NCBI GenBank assembly: GCA_963575745.1
Contig: CAUYUJ010018655.1
Coordinates: 84,408-148,407 of the forward strand
DNA from: Prorocentrum cordatum
Lineage: Eukaryota > Sar > Dinophyceae > Prorocentrales > Prorocentraceae
DNA length: 64,000 bases
Reading direction: 5' to 3'
Below, piece by piece: positions 50,531 through 59,915 of the stretch. A program made the position numbers and the translations under genes. How positions within the stretch are numbered: the stretch's first letter is position 1; every line of letters begins with the position of its first letter. Below the pieces are notes generated by a model. It did not search any database. It was not told where the DNA came from and worked only from the letters and a program-made list of their open reading frames with translations.

Positions 50531-51429
50531 ACATCTACAGTCAACCCGCAGAGTGAGGATGCGCGATAAGGATGCAAGGCCCTTGGACGCCCATCTCGAA
50601 GCGTTCCGAGCGGGGCGCGGCCAACATAAGTGTCCAAGGATCGACCTGGGAAGCAAGGATGCAAAGGGTACCCTTGGGAGGGATGCCTACCCCTCCTCTG
50701 CGGGCCGACTGTATGCTTATGGCGTCAGGTCTCGGAGGCCGGGCGGCGTCCGGCAGAGGGAGGCTCGGCGCGGGGCCGCGGCTCGCTCGTCGCGCTCTGG
50801 GCCGTCGCTGAGCTCCTGCCCCTGCGCCAGCAGCTGCTCCGCCCTGGCCAGGGACAGACACACGCGCGCACACACACACACAGCCAGGGCGCATCAGGAG
50901 CGAAGATCAGGAGCATGAGCGGAAGGAGGAGGAGGAGGAGGAGGAGGAGGAGGAGGAGGAGGAGGGGAGGAGGAGGAGGAGGAGGAGGAGGAGGGGGAGG
51001 AAGAGAATGAGGAGGAGGAGGAGAGCGCTGCGTGCACGCTTCGGCGGCCAGATCCAGAGGATCAGACGAAGCCAGGACGAGGCCCAAGGCGGGCGAGGAT
51101 GAATCGAGAACCTCTGAGATCCCGCGGCTCTGGAGGAGGCATCGGGCGCCGCGGATCTCTCAGAGCGTTCCAGAACGCGCTGAGAGCGTTCGGGAACGCT
51201 CTGGAACATATCTATCCTCGTCCTCGTCCTCCTCCTCCTCATCCTCCTCCTCCTCCTCCTCCTCCCCCCCCTCCTCCTCCTCCTCGTCCTGGCCCCGTCC
51301 AAGGCCAAGTTATCCGATGGGGAAGAGAGTCGGGGAGGTGCGGGCCAATGACCCCATCGTGTTGCGCCCGCGCGCACCTGTGCTGCGCACCCCAGTCGGA
51401 CCTGCGCAACCGACGAGGTTAGTAAAGGA
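50531..51429. repeat. spacer with (GGA)n and (TCC)n tracts
   Basis: GGA tract 50920-51028 and TCC tract 51217-51290. TCTCAGAGCGTTCCAGAACG / GAGCGTTCGGGAACGCTCTG near 51157-51208 is hairpin-like. No gene. Confidence 0.7.
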
Positions 51430-51570
51430 GCCCAGGGACACACAAATGAATAGGCACAAACAATTGGACTTCCCATGCTTTCCCACATGTTGTCTTCCCC
51501 CCCCCCCATGTTCGCATGTGTTCCTGGGAATCGACGACTGAGTTTGTCTGTGTATTTCCTTCCCTCCCGA
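51430..51570 (+). mobile_element. TIR element family 2, copy 3
   Basis: CCAGGGACACACAAATGAAT, GTTGTCTTCCCCCCCCCCCA and CTGGGAATCGACGACTGAGT plus TTGTCTGTGTATTTC. Confidence 0.78.
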
Positions 51571-51798
51571 GTTAGATTATCCCGGGGCGGGGGGAGGGGG
51601 GGCGGATGCGGGCCCGACAACCGGGGCTACCGGCGGACCCTGCAAAAACGGCCTCTGGGGATGCCATGGCCCTGGAAGACCATGTCGGCACGTTTCGAGC
51701 GGGGCGTGGCCTGCGAGAGTGGCAAGGGATGGGCCGAAGGGAAAGGATGCAGAGGCAACCTTGGAAAATTGCTCATCCTCACTACAGTTGGGGCGTTG

Positions 51799-51972
51799 AC
51801 CTAAGGAACCCTAAATCAGGAACGAGGCCCCTTTGTTCCACAAGTTAACCTTCGATGTCCCATCGAAGGCCCATAGAATACCTGAGGCGAACTGCAAAAC
51901 AACTAAGGAACACTGAGACCCTCCCCAACAAAAAATGTTCTTTCTTGAACGCCCCGACAGTATCCGTGTTGA
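51799..51972 (+). repeat. dispersed repeat family 4, copy 3
   Basis: AAGGAACCCTAAATCAGGAA, AAGTTAACCTTCGATGTCCC, ATACCTGAGGCGAACTGC and GAACGCCCCGACAGTATCC match 14410 and 25285. 51571-51798 before it holds nothing recognised. Confidence 0.85.
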
Positions 51973-52154
51973 CTGTATCGGCGGCGAGTCCAGGGGCTGA
52001 GACGCTGTCGGGGCTTCTGGGAAGCCCGATGAGCCTTCGCCGAAGCCGCAGACAGCTTCTCAGGAGGCGCGAGGGCTTCGAAGCCTCCCTGCCTTCTGAG
52101 AAGGCCTGCTCCCTCTCAATTGCCCCCTGTGCTCGCCGCCGACCCTAGAAAGTG
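51973..52154. repeat. family 6-like inverted segment
   Basis: GGGCTTCTGGGAAGCCCGAT, CAGCTTCTCAGGAGGCGCGA and CCTTCTGAGAAGGCCTGCTC are short inverted repeats like those of family 6. Confidence 0.5.
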
Positions 52155-52159
52155 GTCAC

Positions 52160-52498
52160 GTCCTTCTCCACGCCTCCTCCTGCTCCTCCTGCTCCTCCTC
52201 CTCCTCCTCCTCCTTCTCCTCCTCCTCCTCCTCCTCCTGCTTACCGTCCTCCTCCACCTCCCGCTCCTCCTCCTCCTGCTCCTTCTCCTCCTCCCTCTCA
52301 TCCTCCTCCTCCTCCTCCTCCTCCTCCTCCTCCTCCTCCTCCTGCTCTTCCTGCCCCTCCTCCTGCTCTTCCTCCTCCTTCTCCTCCTCCTCCTCCTGCT
52401 CTTCCTGCCCCTCCTCCTGCATTTCCTCCTCCTTCTCCTCCTCCCAATTCCTCCCCCTCCCCCTTCTACCTCCTCCTCCTCCTCCTTCTCCTCCTCCT
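52160..52498. repeat. (TCC)n polypyrimidine tract
   Basis: About 340 bp of TCC/CTC with TGC and TTC interruptions on the plus strand, ending directly at the relict spliced leader. Confidence 0.95.
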
Positions 52499-52547
52499 CC
52501 GTAGCCATGTGGCTCAAGCCATGTTGGGTCAAGCAAGTGTTGCCCAA
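52499..52547 (+). other. tandem relict spliced-leader sequences
   Basis: CCGTAGCCATGTGGCTCAAG (52499-52518) matches the dinoflagellate spliced leader CCGTAGCCATTTTGGCTCAAG except at the T run. CCATGTTGGGTCAAG (15 nt, 13/15 to the 3' part of the leader) follows, then a third 15-nt unit, CAAGTGTTGCCCAAG (10/15). Truncation to the 15 nt after GTAG is what repeated trans-splicing onto an inherited leader produces. This marks a processed mRNA copied back into the genome. Confidence 0.8.
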
Positions 52548-52838
52548 GCCTTCCTGGATGTAAGTATTGATGTTCGTGGCATTGAACCTTTGTGAACCCA
52601 AGACGATATTCGTGCCACTCCTGATGGACAACGGCCGTGTTCGTGCCACTCATGAAAGTCTGAATGTTCTGTCCAATGTCGCTGTCTGGTGGTTTCGAAT
52701 GTATTTTCGATGTGCCCCCCTCCCGCGATGCATCTTCGTTATCAGGGCGTTCAAATTCACGATTACGCGTTTGCTCTTCATGGTACTTGCGGACCGTTCG
52801 AATCGTCAGATTTAGGATCTGGCTGACAAGCTAGGGCT
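52548..52838 (+). other. sequence downstream of the relict leaders; possible retrocopy body
   Basis: A small frame from ATG 52570 to 52815 (about 81 aa, MFVALNLCEPKTIFVPLLMD...) follows the leaders at a distance suitable for a 5' UTR. No family is recognised, and it may be degenerate or chance. Confidence 0.25.
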
Positions 52839-52991
52839 ACGAGATCTATACATATCCACTGCTCCTGGCCAGGCCCATCCTGGGCCCGGGAGCGGTGCAT
52901 ACGCCCTCGTGACCTAGCCAGGGGGACATATACACCGCTCCTGGACCCAGGATGGGCTTGGCCAGGAGCAGTGGATATGTATAGATCTCGT
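52839..52991. mobile_element. foldback hairpin element (~153 bp)
   Basis: ACGAGATCTATACATATCCA plus CTGCTCCTGGCCAGGCCCAT is repeated inverted as ATGGGCTTGGCCAGGAGCAG plus TGGATATGTATAGATCTCGT. Arms are about 65-70 bp with few mismatches. Confidence 0.9.
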
Positions 52992-54036
52992 CGCCCCGCA
53001 AGCGAAGTTCGGCGTGGGTTGAGAGATGGTCCCCTAAGCCATGAGTTACAACCACGTTGTATGCCAGTCCAATGATTTCAACCAGACAATTCCGACATCG
53101 CAGTTTATGTAAGTTCAGCATGTGTGATATTTCTTTGGCAGGTGTTGTGAAGCCCCACTTTGAATGTCCAGAGTGGACATTGCCAATCATTATTGGCAAG
53201 ATCTTGGGACAACGCTCGGTCTCGAGGGCGCCCGCACTTGCTACGGACATCATACTTACATTCGCATGCTGTGTGAAAGGTTGCCTGCAGTTCTGATCCG
53301 CTTCATTATCTACTTCACGACACTGCGGAGTGGAAGTCGGCATTTGCAAAATATGGTGGCAATGTGTGGTTGGCCTCCCTCTCTTCTCCTCGCTTCTCCC
53401 CTTCGCCCCGCCCCCTGACGCGGCGAGCAGCTATCCCTCGAACTGCGATGGAATAGAGGATATAACGGTAGGCCCCCGAGGCCATATGCCGCTTATCGGT
53501 CGGTCGCAATCATTTCTCGCTTTCGTGCACGCAGGGTCCCATGTGACTTCAACCAGATCTTGGCAATGCGCCGTCAAAGCGCGACTGTCTGCGAGTACTG
53601 GATGACCTCGAAAGCGTGCTTGCCATACCACGCGGCCATTTGCATTCAAGGTCCACCATAGTGCCACTGCAAGCACGAGATACACCATAGTGCCACTGCA
53701 AGCACGAGATGCGAATACTCGAATACCCATGCGCGAGAGTCTGCTCTCGTTGTATGGTGAGACCCATCCCTGCCGGCTCCAAGTCTTCTCTGTGCGTGAC
53801 CAGTGTTTATGTCACTGCTATTTCGCAGCTAAGCTTTTTAGTAATTTGCGTGCGTTATCCACGTGCCCATCGATATCCACGTGCGCCGTTTCTTTCTCGC
53901 AATATGTCCTCTGACACACCGAGAAAAAACGACCCCCGACTCTTTGCTTAACCCGGCCAAATGCCCGATATGGTTCACATGTTGACGTGGCTGCCAGAGA
54001 TGCACTGGCCATGGAGATAGCCCCACAGTTCAGTCA
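52992..54036. other. low-repeat sequence without a recognised gene
   Basis: A 30-bp tandem duplication, CACCATAGTGCCACTGCAAG plus CACGAGAT, lies at about 53653-53711. ORFs of 60-167 aa are unsupported. Confidence 0.4.
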
Positions 54037-54160
54037 TTGGATCAATACTTCAAGGTTGCTCCAATGACTGGCGTATCACCCACACCTACAGCTTCATCTG
54101 TGCTGTGCTGGCTCGGCCTACGCTGGGAATTCTTCATAAGAGATATTCTCCATGGGTATG
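54037..54160 (+). repeat. ~120-bp dispersed repeat, copy 1
   Basis: GATCAATACTTCAAGGTTGC ... TGTGCTGGCTCGGCCTACGC ... ATATTCTCCATG. It matches 54970-55095 at roughly 85% by eye. Confidence 0.85.
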
Positions 54161-54167
54161 ATTGGGT

Positions 54168-54394
54168 GCCCGAACTATCCGGGGTAACTCGGGTCCGGGG
54201 TGATTCGGGCTTGGATTCCCGAAAAAACAACCCGAGTTAACCCTGACCCGAGATACCTCTGATGATTTGGGGCTCTGGACGCCCGAACTATCCGGGGTAA
54301 GTCGGGTCCGGGGTAAGTCGGGTTCGGAATCCCGAAAAACGAACCCCGGTTAGCCCTGACCCGAGTTACCCCCGATGATTCGGGGCTCTGATAT
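54168..54394. repeat. 113-bp palindromic tandem duplication
   Basis: Two units starting GCCCGAACTATCCGGGGTAA at 54168 and 54281. Each has GGGTCCGGGGT...TTCGGG and CCCGAGTTA/CCCTGACCCGAG arms that fold back. Confidence 0.9.
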
Positions 54395-54449
54395 GAGGCC
54401 TTTGAGAGCCTCTCCACGGCCACGCAAGTTACGCATATGGAGGGCATGG

Positions 54450-54578
54450 TTTGCAGAAGCACTTCGGGTGCCGCCCCACTGGCGCCGGCGCCGAGGTCGG
54501 AGGTCCAGCGCCGATCCGAACAATCCGCGCGGACCTCCGGAGTGCGCCTGCGAGGACAACTCGCAGAAGTGCTTTTGA
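54450..54578. mobile_element. foldback element family 3, partial copy before family 2
   Basis: CCAGCGCCGATCCGAACAAT plus CCGCGCGGACCTCCG is the right half. GCAGAAGCACTTC/GAAGTGCTTTTG form a short outer inverted pair. Confidence 0.6.
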
Positions 54579-54584
54579 AAGGGG

Positions 54585-54738
54585 CCCTGGGACACACAGA
54601 TAAATGCAACAAATATCAGGAGCCCCCATAAGTTCCCATATGTTCTGTGACTCTGTCTTCCCCCCCCACTTCTCATAGTTTCCCATCTGTTCCAGGGGAT
54701 CGACGATTAAGTGTGTCTGTGTGGTTTTTCCCCTCCTG
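54585..54738 (+). mobile_element. TIR element family 2, copy 4
   Basis: CCCTGGGACACACAGATAAA, CTGTCTTCCCCCCCCACTTC and GGGGATCGACGATTAAGTGT plus GTCTGTGTGG. Confidence 0.82.
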
Positions 54739-54745
54739 TACTGTT

Positions 54746-54880
54746 TGACGCCGCCTCGAACGCGCTGGGACTCCCGGCGGCGCCCTTCGGCGCCGCTCCT
54801 GGCGCGCCCCACGCGCCAGGGTGGGGGTCCCCAGCGCAGATTCGAAACATCAGCGCAAAGCTCTGCGGACGTATGCTCGC
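54746..54880. mobile_element. foldback element family 3, degraded copy after family 2
   Basis: GGCGGCGCCCTTCGGCGCCG, GGCGCGCCCCACGCGCCAGG and CAGCGCAGATTCGAAACATC match the core and right half. Confidence 0.55.
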
Positions 54881-54969
54881 GCAGTTAGAAGGAGGCCTCG
54901 CTCGATGAGTTTCACCGTGAAGGCCGCGGGCACTTGTGTTGCTTGTTGCGACCTGTACCTGGTGTACCA

Positions 54970-55095
54970 GGGATCAATACGTCAAGGTTGTTCCAATGAC
55001 TAGCGGTTCACCTACACCTACAACTTCATCTACACTGTGCTGGCTCGGCCTACGCTGGGAGCTCTCCATAATTAATATTACCCATGAGAATGAGC
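54970..55095 (+). repeat. ~120-bp dispersed repeat, copy 2
   Basis: GATCAATACGTCAAGGTTGT ... CTGTGCTGGCTCGGCCTACG ... TATTACCCATGAGAATGA. It lies just 5' of the methyltransferase-like pseudogene. Confidence 0.85.
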
Positions 55096-55120
55096 CACAG
55101 TTAGTCTATAGAGTGCGCAC

Positions 55121-55735
55121 ATGAGGGCAAGTAAAGTTGCTGCAGTAAGAGGGGGACCTCCGTGTGAAACGTTCTCGGAAGCACGTTGGAAGGACGGAGG
55201 TACCCCTCCGCTGCGTTCCTGGGCTGCTCCATGGGGCATAGAGGCCATCACCCCTAGACAGCGACTTCAGGTTCAGATTGCGAATGTTCAATTCATGTCA
55301 CACATCGCGCTGCTCGCAGGATGTGCTGAGGTAGGAGGACGTGGATGGGGAGAGCATCCTGCTGCCACCACTTGAGAACCTAGGGCTCTTCCTTCGTGGA
55401 GCTTTAGGCCTGTCAAAGCTCTCGCCAGTGCCCCGTGTGCCTCATACTCCGAGTTTGACCAGTGCGCATTCGGACAGTTGACGGGCAAGGCACCCACAGC
55501 CCACAGGTATCCGTGCTATAAGTCTAGGGTCGTTGCATGGCATGCTGCTAAACACTCCTGGAGGGGGCAAGCGTAGCCACGCTGCCCAGAGCTCACAATG
55601 CTTTGCTCGGATGGGATCATGACAGGAAGATGTCCAGAACGGCTCCCAAGAAGGTCTATCCTGAGGCTATGTGCAAAGTCTTAGGGCGGGCGCTTTTAAA
55701 TGCAGTGTTACCTTCTGTAGAAAGCTGTGTTCAGG
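55121..55735 (+). pseudogene. solo methyltransferase-like gene fragment
   Basis: The plus frame begins ...VRGGPPCETFSEARWKDGG, then TPPLRSWAAPWG and GWGEHPAATT. Next comes a TGA at 55373-55375, then in the same frame WSFRPVKALASAP and SEFDQCAFGQLTGKAPT to a TAG near 55577. A further segment, KMSRTAPKKVYPEAMCKVLG (55627-55690), continues in another frame. The PPC-x-T-x-S box and E-H-P box correspond to motifs IV and VI of the YR element's methyltransferase-like module, and the FDQC and YPxxxCxxL blocks parallel its C-terminus. The N-terminal SAM-binding part is missing. I take it as a decayed relative or fragment of such an element. The TGA probably replaces a Trp codon. Confidence 0.65.
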
Positions 55736-56048
55736 ATTCAGACCACTCAGACTGGTTCTGGCTCTTCGTAGGTTGTTTGTTGAATCTGTCAGGGGTCCCT
55801 CGGAAGATGGGTCCTGATTTCGCCGTGGCAAGGTCGACTAGAGGAGACTCGACCATTGCACGCATTAGGAAGGCTCTCGACCTGAACACAAGCGACGAGC
55901 CGTCCAATGAGGATCAGGATTTGGACAATTCTCATTCGATTGCCATCTTCTCTACCGTGGAGGCTTGTGCAGCACGGATCGCGCCAATGCGCCGTCGAGC
56001 AGGCATTTCTTACACGTCTTGTTTTCCTTGCTACGTGAATGAGGGCAG

Positions 56049-56053
<5 letters not shown>
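55736..56053. other. no recognised feature
   Basis: A plus frame continues from the pseudogene tail to 56055, with no recognised domain after residue ~35. Confidence 0.35.

Positions 56054-56104
<51 letters not shown>
56054..56104. repeat. (AGC)n microsatellite
   Basis: About 17 perfect AGC units. Confidence 0.98.
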
Positions 56105-56106
<2 letters not shown>

Positions 56107-57079
56107 GCTTGTGCTCCATGTCTTGATCTCTCTTCCCGCTTCCCGTGCCATCCGTCCCGATGGGCGGGTCGGGAACACCACCTTCAGCGAGGCGCGCCGC
56201 ACCCGCCTGCAGCCGCCGCCTACATAAGGAGGAAGCTTGAGGTTGGGTGGGGGTGCTGTTTACATGATTGGGAGGTGGTGTTTTCTCCGGGCGTCCAATG
56301 CCCTATGCTGTTGCGTCTCGGTCTTCAAAAGTCGAGTGTTTGCCCTCCGAGGGCCCCTCACGACGGGCTCGTCGATCGTTCGGCCTGCATCGAGCAGGCC
56401 TGTGGCCTGTCGAGGCGCATTTGGCTTCGACGCGCCCCCGGCAGTAGCTGACTGCAGCTCTTGCGCGGCCATCCGATCCGATCCGATCCGATCCGATCCG
56501 ATCCTCCTCCTCCTCCTCCTCCTCCTCCTCCTCCTCTTGAAGTCGAGGTCCTCATGAGAAACTGTACGGTGTCTTGATGCGCAGTCGCACTGCATCCCAG
56601 AACCCACAGCAACAGAAAAGACAGGCTGGGAGGAGGAGAGTCGGGCGGCGCGCCAGCCTAGCTTGGCACCGATGGACACTACACCTCGAAGAAGCGAGGA
56701 GACGCCACTCGTGGTTAATATGCCCTTCTTCCTGCTCCTGGAGAGAGGATGTTGGACGTTGTGGTTCGTTTGGGACCTCGGGCGGCCTCAAGCAACATCT
56801 GGGGGCCTCCTGCGGATCTCCGAGGACCACTGCAGACTCCCGTGCTGGAAGGAGGCAGGAAGGCGTCACAGGGAAGAGGCGGGTGCACAACGAAAATACA
56901 TGGCCATGCCAGCCTTCGCAAATCCACTCCTCCACCCTCCCTCCGCTCCTCACGCCCCCTCCCCCTCGTCATTCCGCATTCCAGCCAAGCGCCTTGACTC
57001 CGCGGTGTGCATAAACGGCTTAGCCAGATGCTGTGAACGGGTCGACAACGCGGGAATATTCTCAACGCCCGCCTCGGAG
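56105..57079. other. no recognised gene; GATCC and TCC runs
   Basis: (GATCC)n with about six units at 56468-56500, then TCC at 56501-56535. Overlapping ORFs on both strands are unsupported. Confidence 0.5.
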
Positions 57080-57480
57080 CGAGGAGGAGGAGGAGGAGGA
57101 GAGGAGGTGGAAGAGGAGGAAGGGGAAGCGGAAGAGGCTGAGGATGAGCAGGAGGAGGAGGAGGCGCAGGAGGAGGCGGGGGAGAAGGAGCGCTTCCTTT
57201 TTTCACGCGGAGCGAAGCAGGCGGCGCCACTGCCGGCTGCTGGAGACCTGACTTAAGCGCAAGTGAGCACCAGGAGGAAGGGCAGTCCGCGGCAGCCGGC
57301 TGCTCACCCCACTCAGCTCATATCCCTCCTCCCCACCCTCCTCCTCCTCCTCCTCCACCACCTTCTCCTCCTCCTCCTGCTCCTCCTGCTCCTCCTCCTC
57401 CACCTCCTCATCCACCTCGTGCTTCCTCCCCTCCTCCTTCTCCTCCTCCTCCTCCTCTCGTCCTCCTAATTGCTTCAGAA
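57080..57480. repeat. inverted (GGA)n / (TCC)n pair
   Basis: GGA tract 57082-57185 followed at about 150 bp by TCC tract 57333-57465, so the region could fold back. Confidence 0.85.
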
Positions 57481-57762
57481 GACCCTGGGGATGAGATGTA
57501 GCGAGCTTTGCCCGTGCGCCCCAAGCACCCATCTCGCAGAACCCCCCCGAACGAACCCCGAGCAAGGAGACCCAAAAGGGGGAGGGGGCAAAACAGAAAC
57601 ATCCACCCGTAATAAGAAGCACCCCGACAAGCGAAGCCGTTTTGAAAACGCACCCAAGGGAGGAATCGAGCAGGGCAGGGCTATTTAAGGAACGCCCAGG
57701 GCATGGTCGTAAACGCCAATTTTCAGGATCGGGATGGTTTGCCCTCCATTGATAGAAGAAGA
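57481..57762. other. no recognised feature
   Basis: Spacer, nothing seen. Confidence 0.4.
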
Positions 57763-57943
57763 ACGGACGGCATAACCATAAACGTCTGGCGCTCCGCGCG
57801 GATTTCTTGGATCCGCGCTGGACCCCCTACCTGGTGCGCGAAGCGCGCAATGGGCGGCGCCGTAGGCGCCTCCAGGGGGGAGGGACCAGCGCGGATCCAA
57901 GAAATCCGCGCGGCGCGCAAGCAAGTGTATGTTTATGCAAACG
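57763..57943. mobile_element. foldback element family 3, well-preserved copy
   Basis: ACGGCATAACCATAAACGTC plus TGGCGCTCCGCGCGGATTTC on the left and AAGAAATCCGCGCGGCGCGC plus GTATGTTTATGCAAACG on the right. Confidence 0.88.
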
Positions 57944-58505
57944 TTTTCTTCTGTATTCCATTCGGCGGTGGACAAACCTCCCTTTCGTAAACCTCCCCTC
58001 AAAGAGAACGGCCCGGGACAAGAAACCGACGCACCTGGGCCCGCAAAAAAACGACGGCCGCGACGCCCCCTCGCGAACCGAAGACAGCCAATTCCTCCAT
58101 CGACGCGTCAGGGTAGGAGGTCTGTCCACCCCCGAACTGGACGGAAGGGGGGGGGGGGCGAGGAGGGAGGGTCTGGCTCCGGACCTCTGCTCAGCGCGAC
58201 TGCCTGCAGCAGTGCGCCCCGTGGGGGAGACTCCGCCTGCTCGAAACGGGCGCCAACGGCAGCCAAGACCTACTCCATGGGGAGGGGGGGCTGCGAGGGC
58301 CCGCCCCGATTGGCAAAACAGTGAAAGAAGAAAACGATCACCCTGCCAACCGACCGACGGCAAACCCGAGACCACGAAGCCCCCCCAGCCCCCAGCCCCC
58401 CCCCCAGCCCCCCACGTGAGCGGGAGGAGGGAGGAGGAGGAGGAGGAGGAGGAGGACGACGACGAGGAGGACGACGAGGAGGAGGAGGACGAGGAAGAGG
58501 AGGCC
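57944..58505. repeat. GC-rich spacer and (GGA/GAC)n tract
   Basis: GGA/GAC tract 58423-58503. The 291- and 457-aa ORFs here are low-complexity shadows. Confidence 0.7.
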
Positions 58506-58622
58506 TGTCCACCCCCGACCCATGGAACCCCAAGAGCCACCGACGGCACACGAAAAGCAAACCTGCCCCGAGGCCCGCGCGGACCTCCGAGGGCCAGGCC
58601 TCTGCCCCTCTCGAGGAGAGGG

Positions 58623-58810
58623 CCCTGGGACACACAGACACAAAGACGCACAGATGACAGGATCCCCCATATGTTCGAATAGTTTCTGGGCTTGTGCCTT
58701 CCCTCCCCCATATGCTCGAACAGTTTCTGGGTTTGTGTCTTCCCCCCCCACTTCCCGTATCCTCGCACATGCTCTGGGGAATCGACGATCAACTGTGTCT
58801 TCTCCCTCCC
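58623..58810 (+). mobile_element. TIR element family 2, copy 5 (internal duplication)
   Basis: CCCTGGGACACACAGACACA on the left and GGGGAATCGACGATCAACTG plus TGTCT on the right. The core CCCCATATGTTCGAATAGTT is duplicated as CCCCATATGCTCGAACAGTT. CCGCGCGGACCTCCGAGGGC lies just upstream, as in copy 4. Confidence 0.8.
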
Positions 58811-58997
58811 GCCTCTCTGCCGCCCGCCGCTGCCCGACGGCGGCCTGCCCTTCCGCCTGGGCATGGAGGCCCTCTGCTGCGGGAGGAACAGGAGACATGG
58901 CACAGGCAGGAAGACGCCTTGGAGGCCCTGGGGATCGAGCGACTCTGCAGATCCACCGCTTCTCCCCCTCCCTCCCCCTCCTCCTCTGAATGTGTCC

Positions 58998-59155
58998 TCC
59001 TCCGAAGTCCGCGCGGCTTCCTGGATCGGCGCTGGAGGAGGAGGAGGTGGTGGAGGTGGAGGAGGAGAAGGAGGAGGAGGAAGAGGACGAGGCGGAACGC
59101 GCCGCCCGGAGGGCCCCCAGCGCCGACCCGAGACATCCGCGCGGACCTCCGCGAG
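58998..59155. mobile_element. foldback element family 3, copy with (GGA)n core
   Basis: GAAGTCCGCGCGGCTTCCTG plus GATCGGCGCTGG on the left, a GGA tract at 59035-59095 in place of the GC core, and CCAGCGCCGACCCGAGACAT plus CCGCGCGGACCTCC on the right. Confidence 0.75.
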
Positions 59156-59240
59156 CCCGTGCTCGTGCCACTTCTCCTGCTCCCCGACCTGCCAGCTCAC
59201 AGCTCCACCACCGTGTGCCCCTCCGCCGAAACGGAGATGC

Positions 59241-59396
59241 TACCAGCCTGGAACACATCCCTATCCCTGTGCTGGGCACCTTCCCATCACGATGAAAATC
59301 TCAGGGATTCCCTTACTTCTTGAGGGCGAAGCCCTAAGATTCTCATCGCCGTTTGGCGTGCCAATCTCAGGGATAGGGATACGTTCGAGGCTGGTA
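59241..59396. mobile_element. foldback hairpin element (~156 bp)
   Basis: TACCAGCCTGGAACACATCC plus CTATCCCTG and CGATGAAAATCTCAGGG are matched inverted by CCCTAAGATTCTCATCG and AGGGATAGGGATACGTTCGA plus GGCTGGTA. Confidence 0.85.
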
Positions 59397-59504
59397 AAGA
59401 TGGCCGTGACGCCCGACGCGCCACCTGCGGAGGCCGCGGGCGCGCGCACGGGAAGCTCGCTTCGCCCCCGCTGCCTTCCGCCGCCTCCCTGCGCGCGCAT
59501 CGCC

Positions 59505-59915
59505 GTGCCGGAGGAGGAGGAGGAGGAGGAGGAGGAGGAGGAGGAGGAGGAGGAGGAGCGGGGAGGAGGAGAGGAGGAGAGTGGAGGAAGGAGCAGGATA
59601 AGGAGGGGAGGAGAGGAGCAGCTAGCACAGAGCAGGAGGAGAAGGAGGAGCAGGAGGTATGAGGACCCGAGGACCCAGAGAGGAGGAATTTAGGCTCCAG
59701 GAGAGACGAGGATGAGTCGGAGGAGGAGGGGAGGAGGATCAACGAGGAGGAGGCGGCGACCGCACCGCCGGCCGAGCCAGCTCGGTCCCGCTGCCCCGGC
59801 TGCCCCGCTGCCCCGTCCCGTTCCCTCCCCCACGTCCTGCTCCTCCTCCTCCTCCTCCTGCTCCTGCTCCTCCTCCTCCTCCTCCTCCTCCTCCTCCTCC
59901 TCCTCCTCCTCCCGA
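59505..59915. repeat. inverted (GGA)n / (TCC)n pair
   Basis: GGA tract 59512-59670 (interrupted), more GGA at 59712-59755, then TCC at 59838-59912. Confidence 0.9.

Noticed and set aside
55571-55592. GCGTAGCCACGCTGCCCAGAG as another relict spliced leader
   Set aside because: Only about 14 of 21 positions match, it lacks the TTGG core, and it lies within the methyltransferase-like pseudogene.
56468-56500. (GATCC)n as telomere repeat
   Set aside because: Only about six units, internal, and not the TTTAGGG-type telomere repeat expected in dinoflagellates.
57827-59200. 457-aa minus-strand ORF
   Set aside because: Frame passes through GGA microsatellites and TIR elements and contains no domain.
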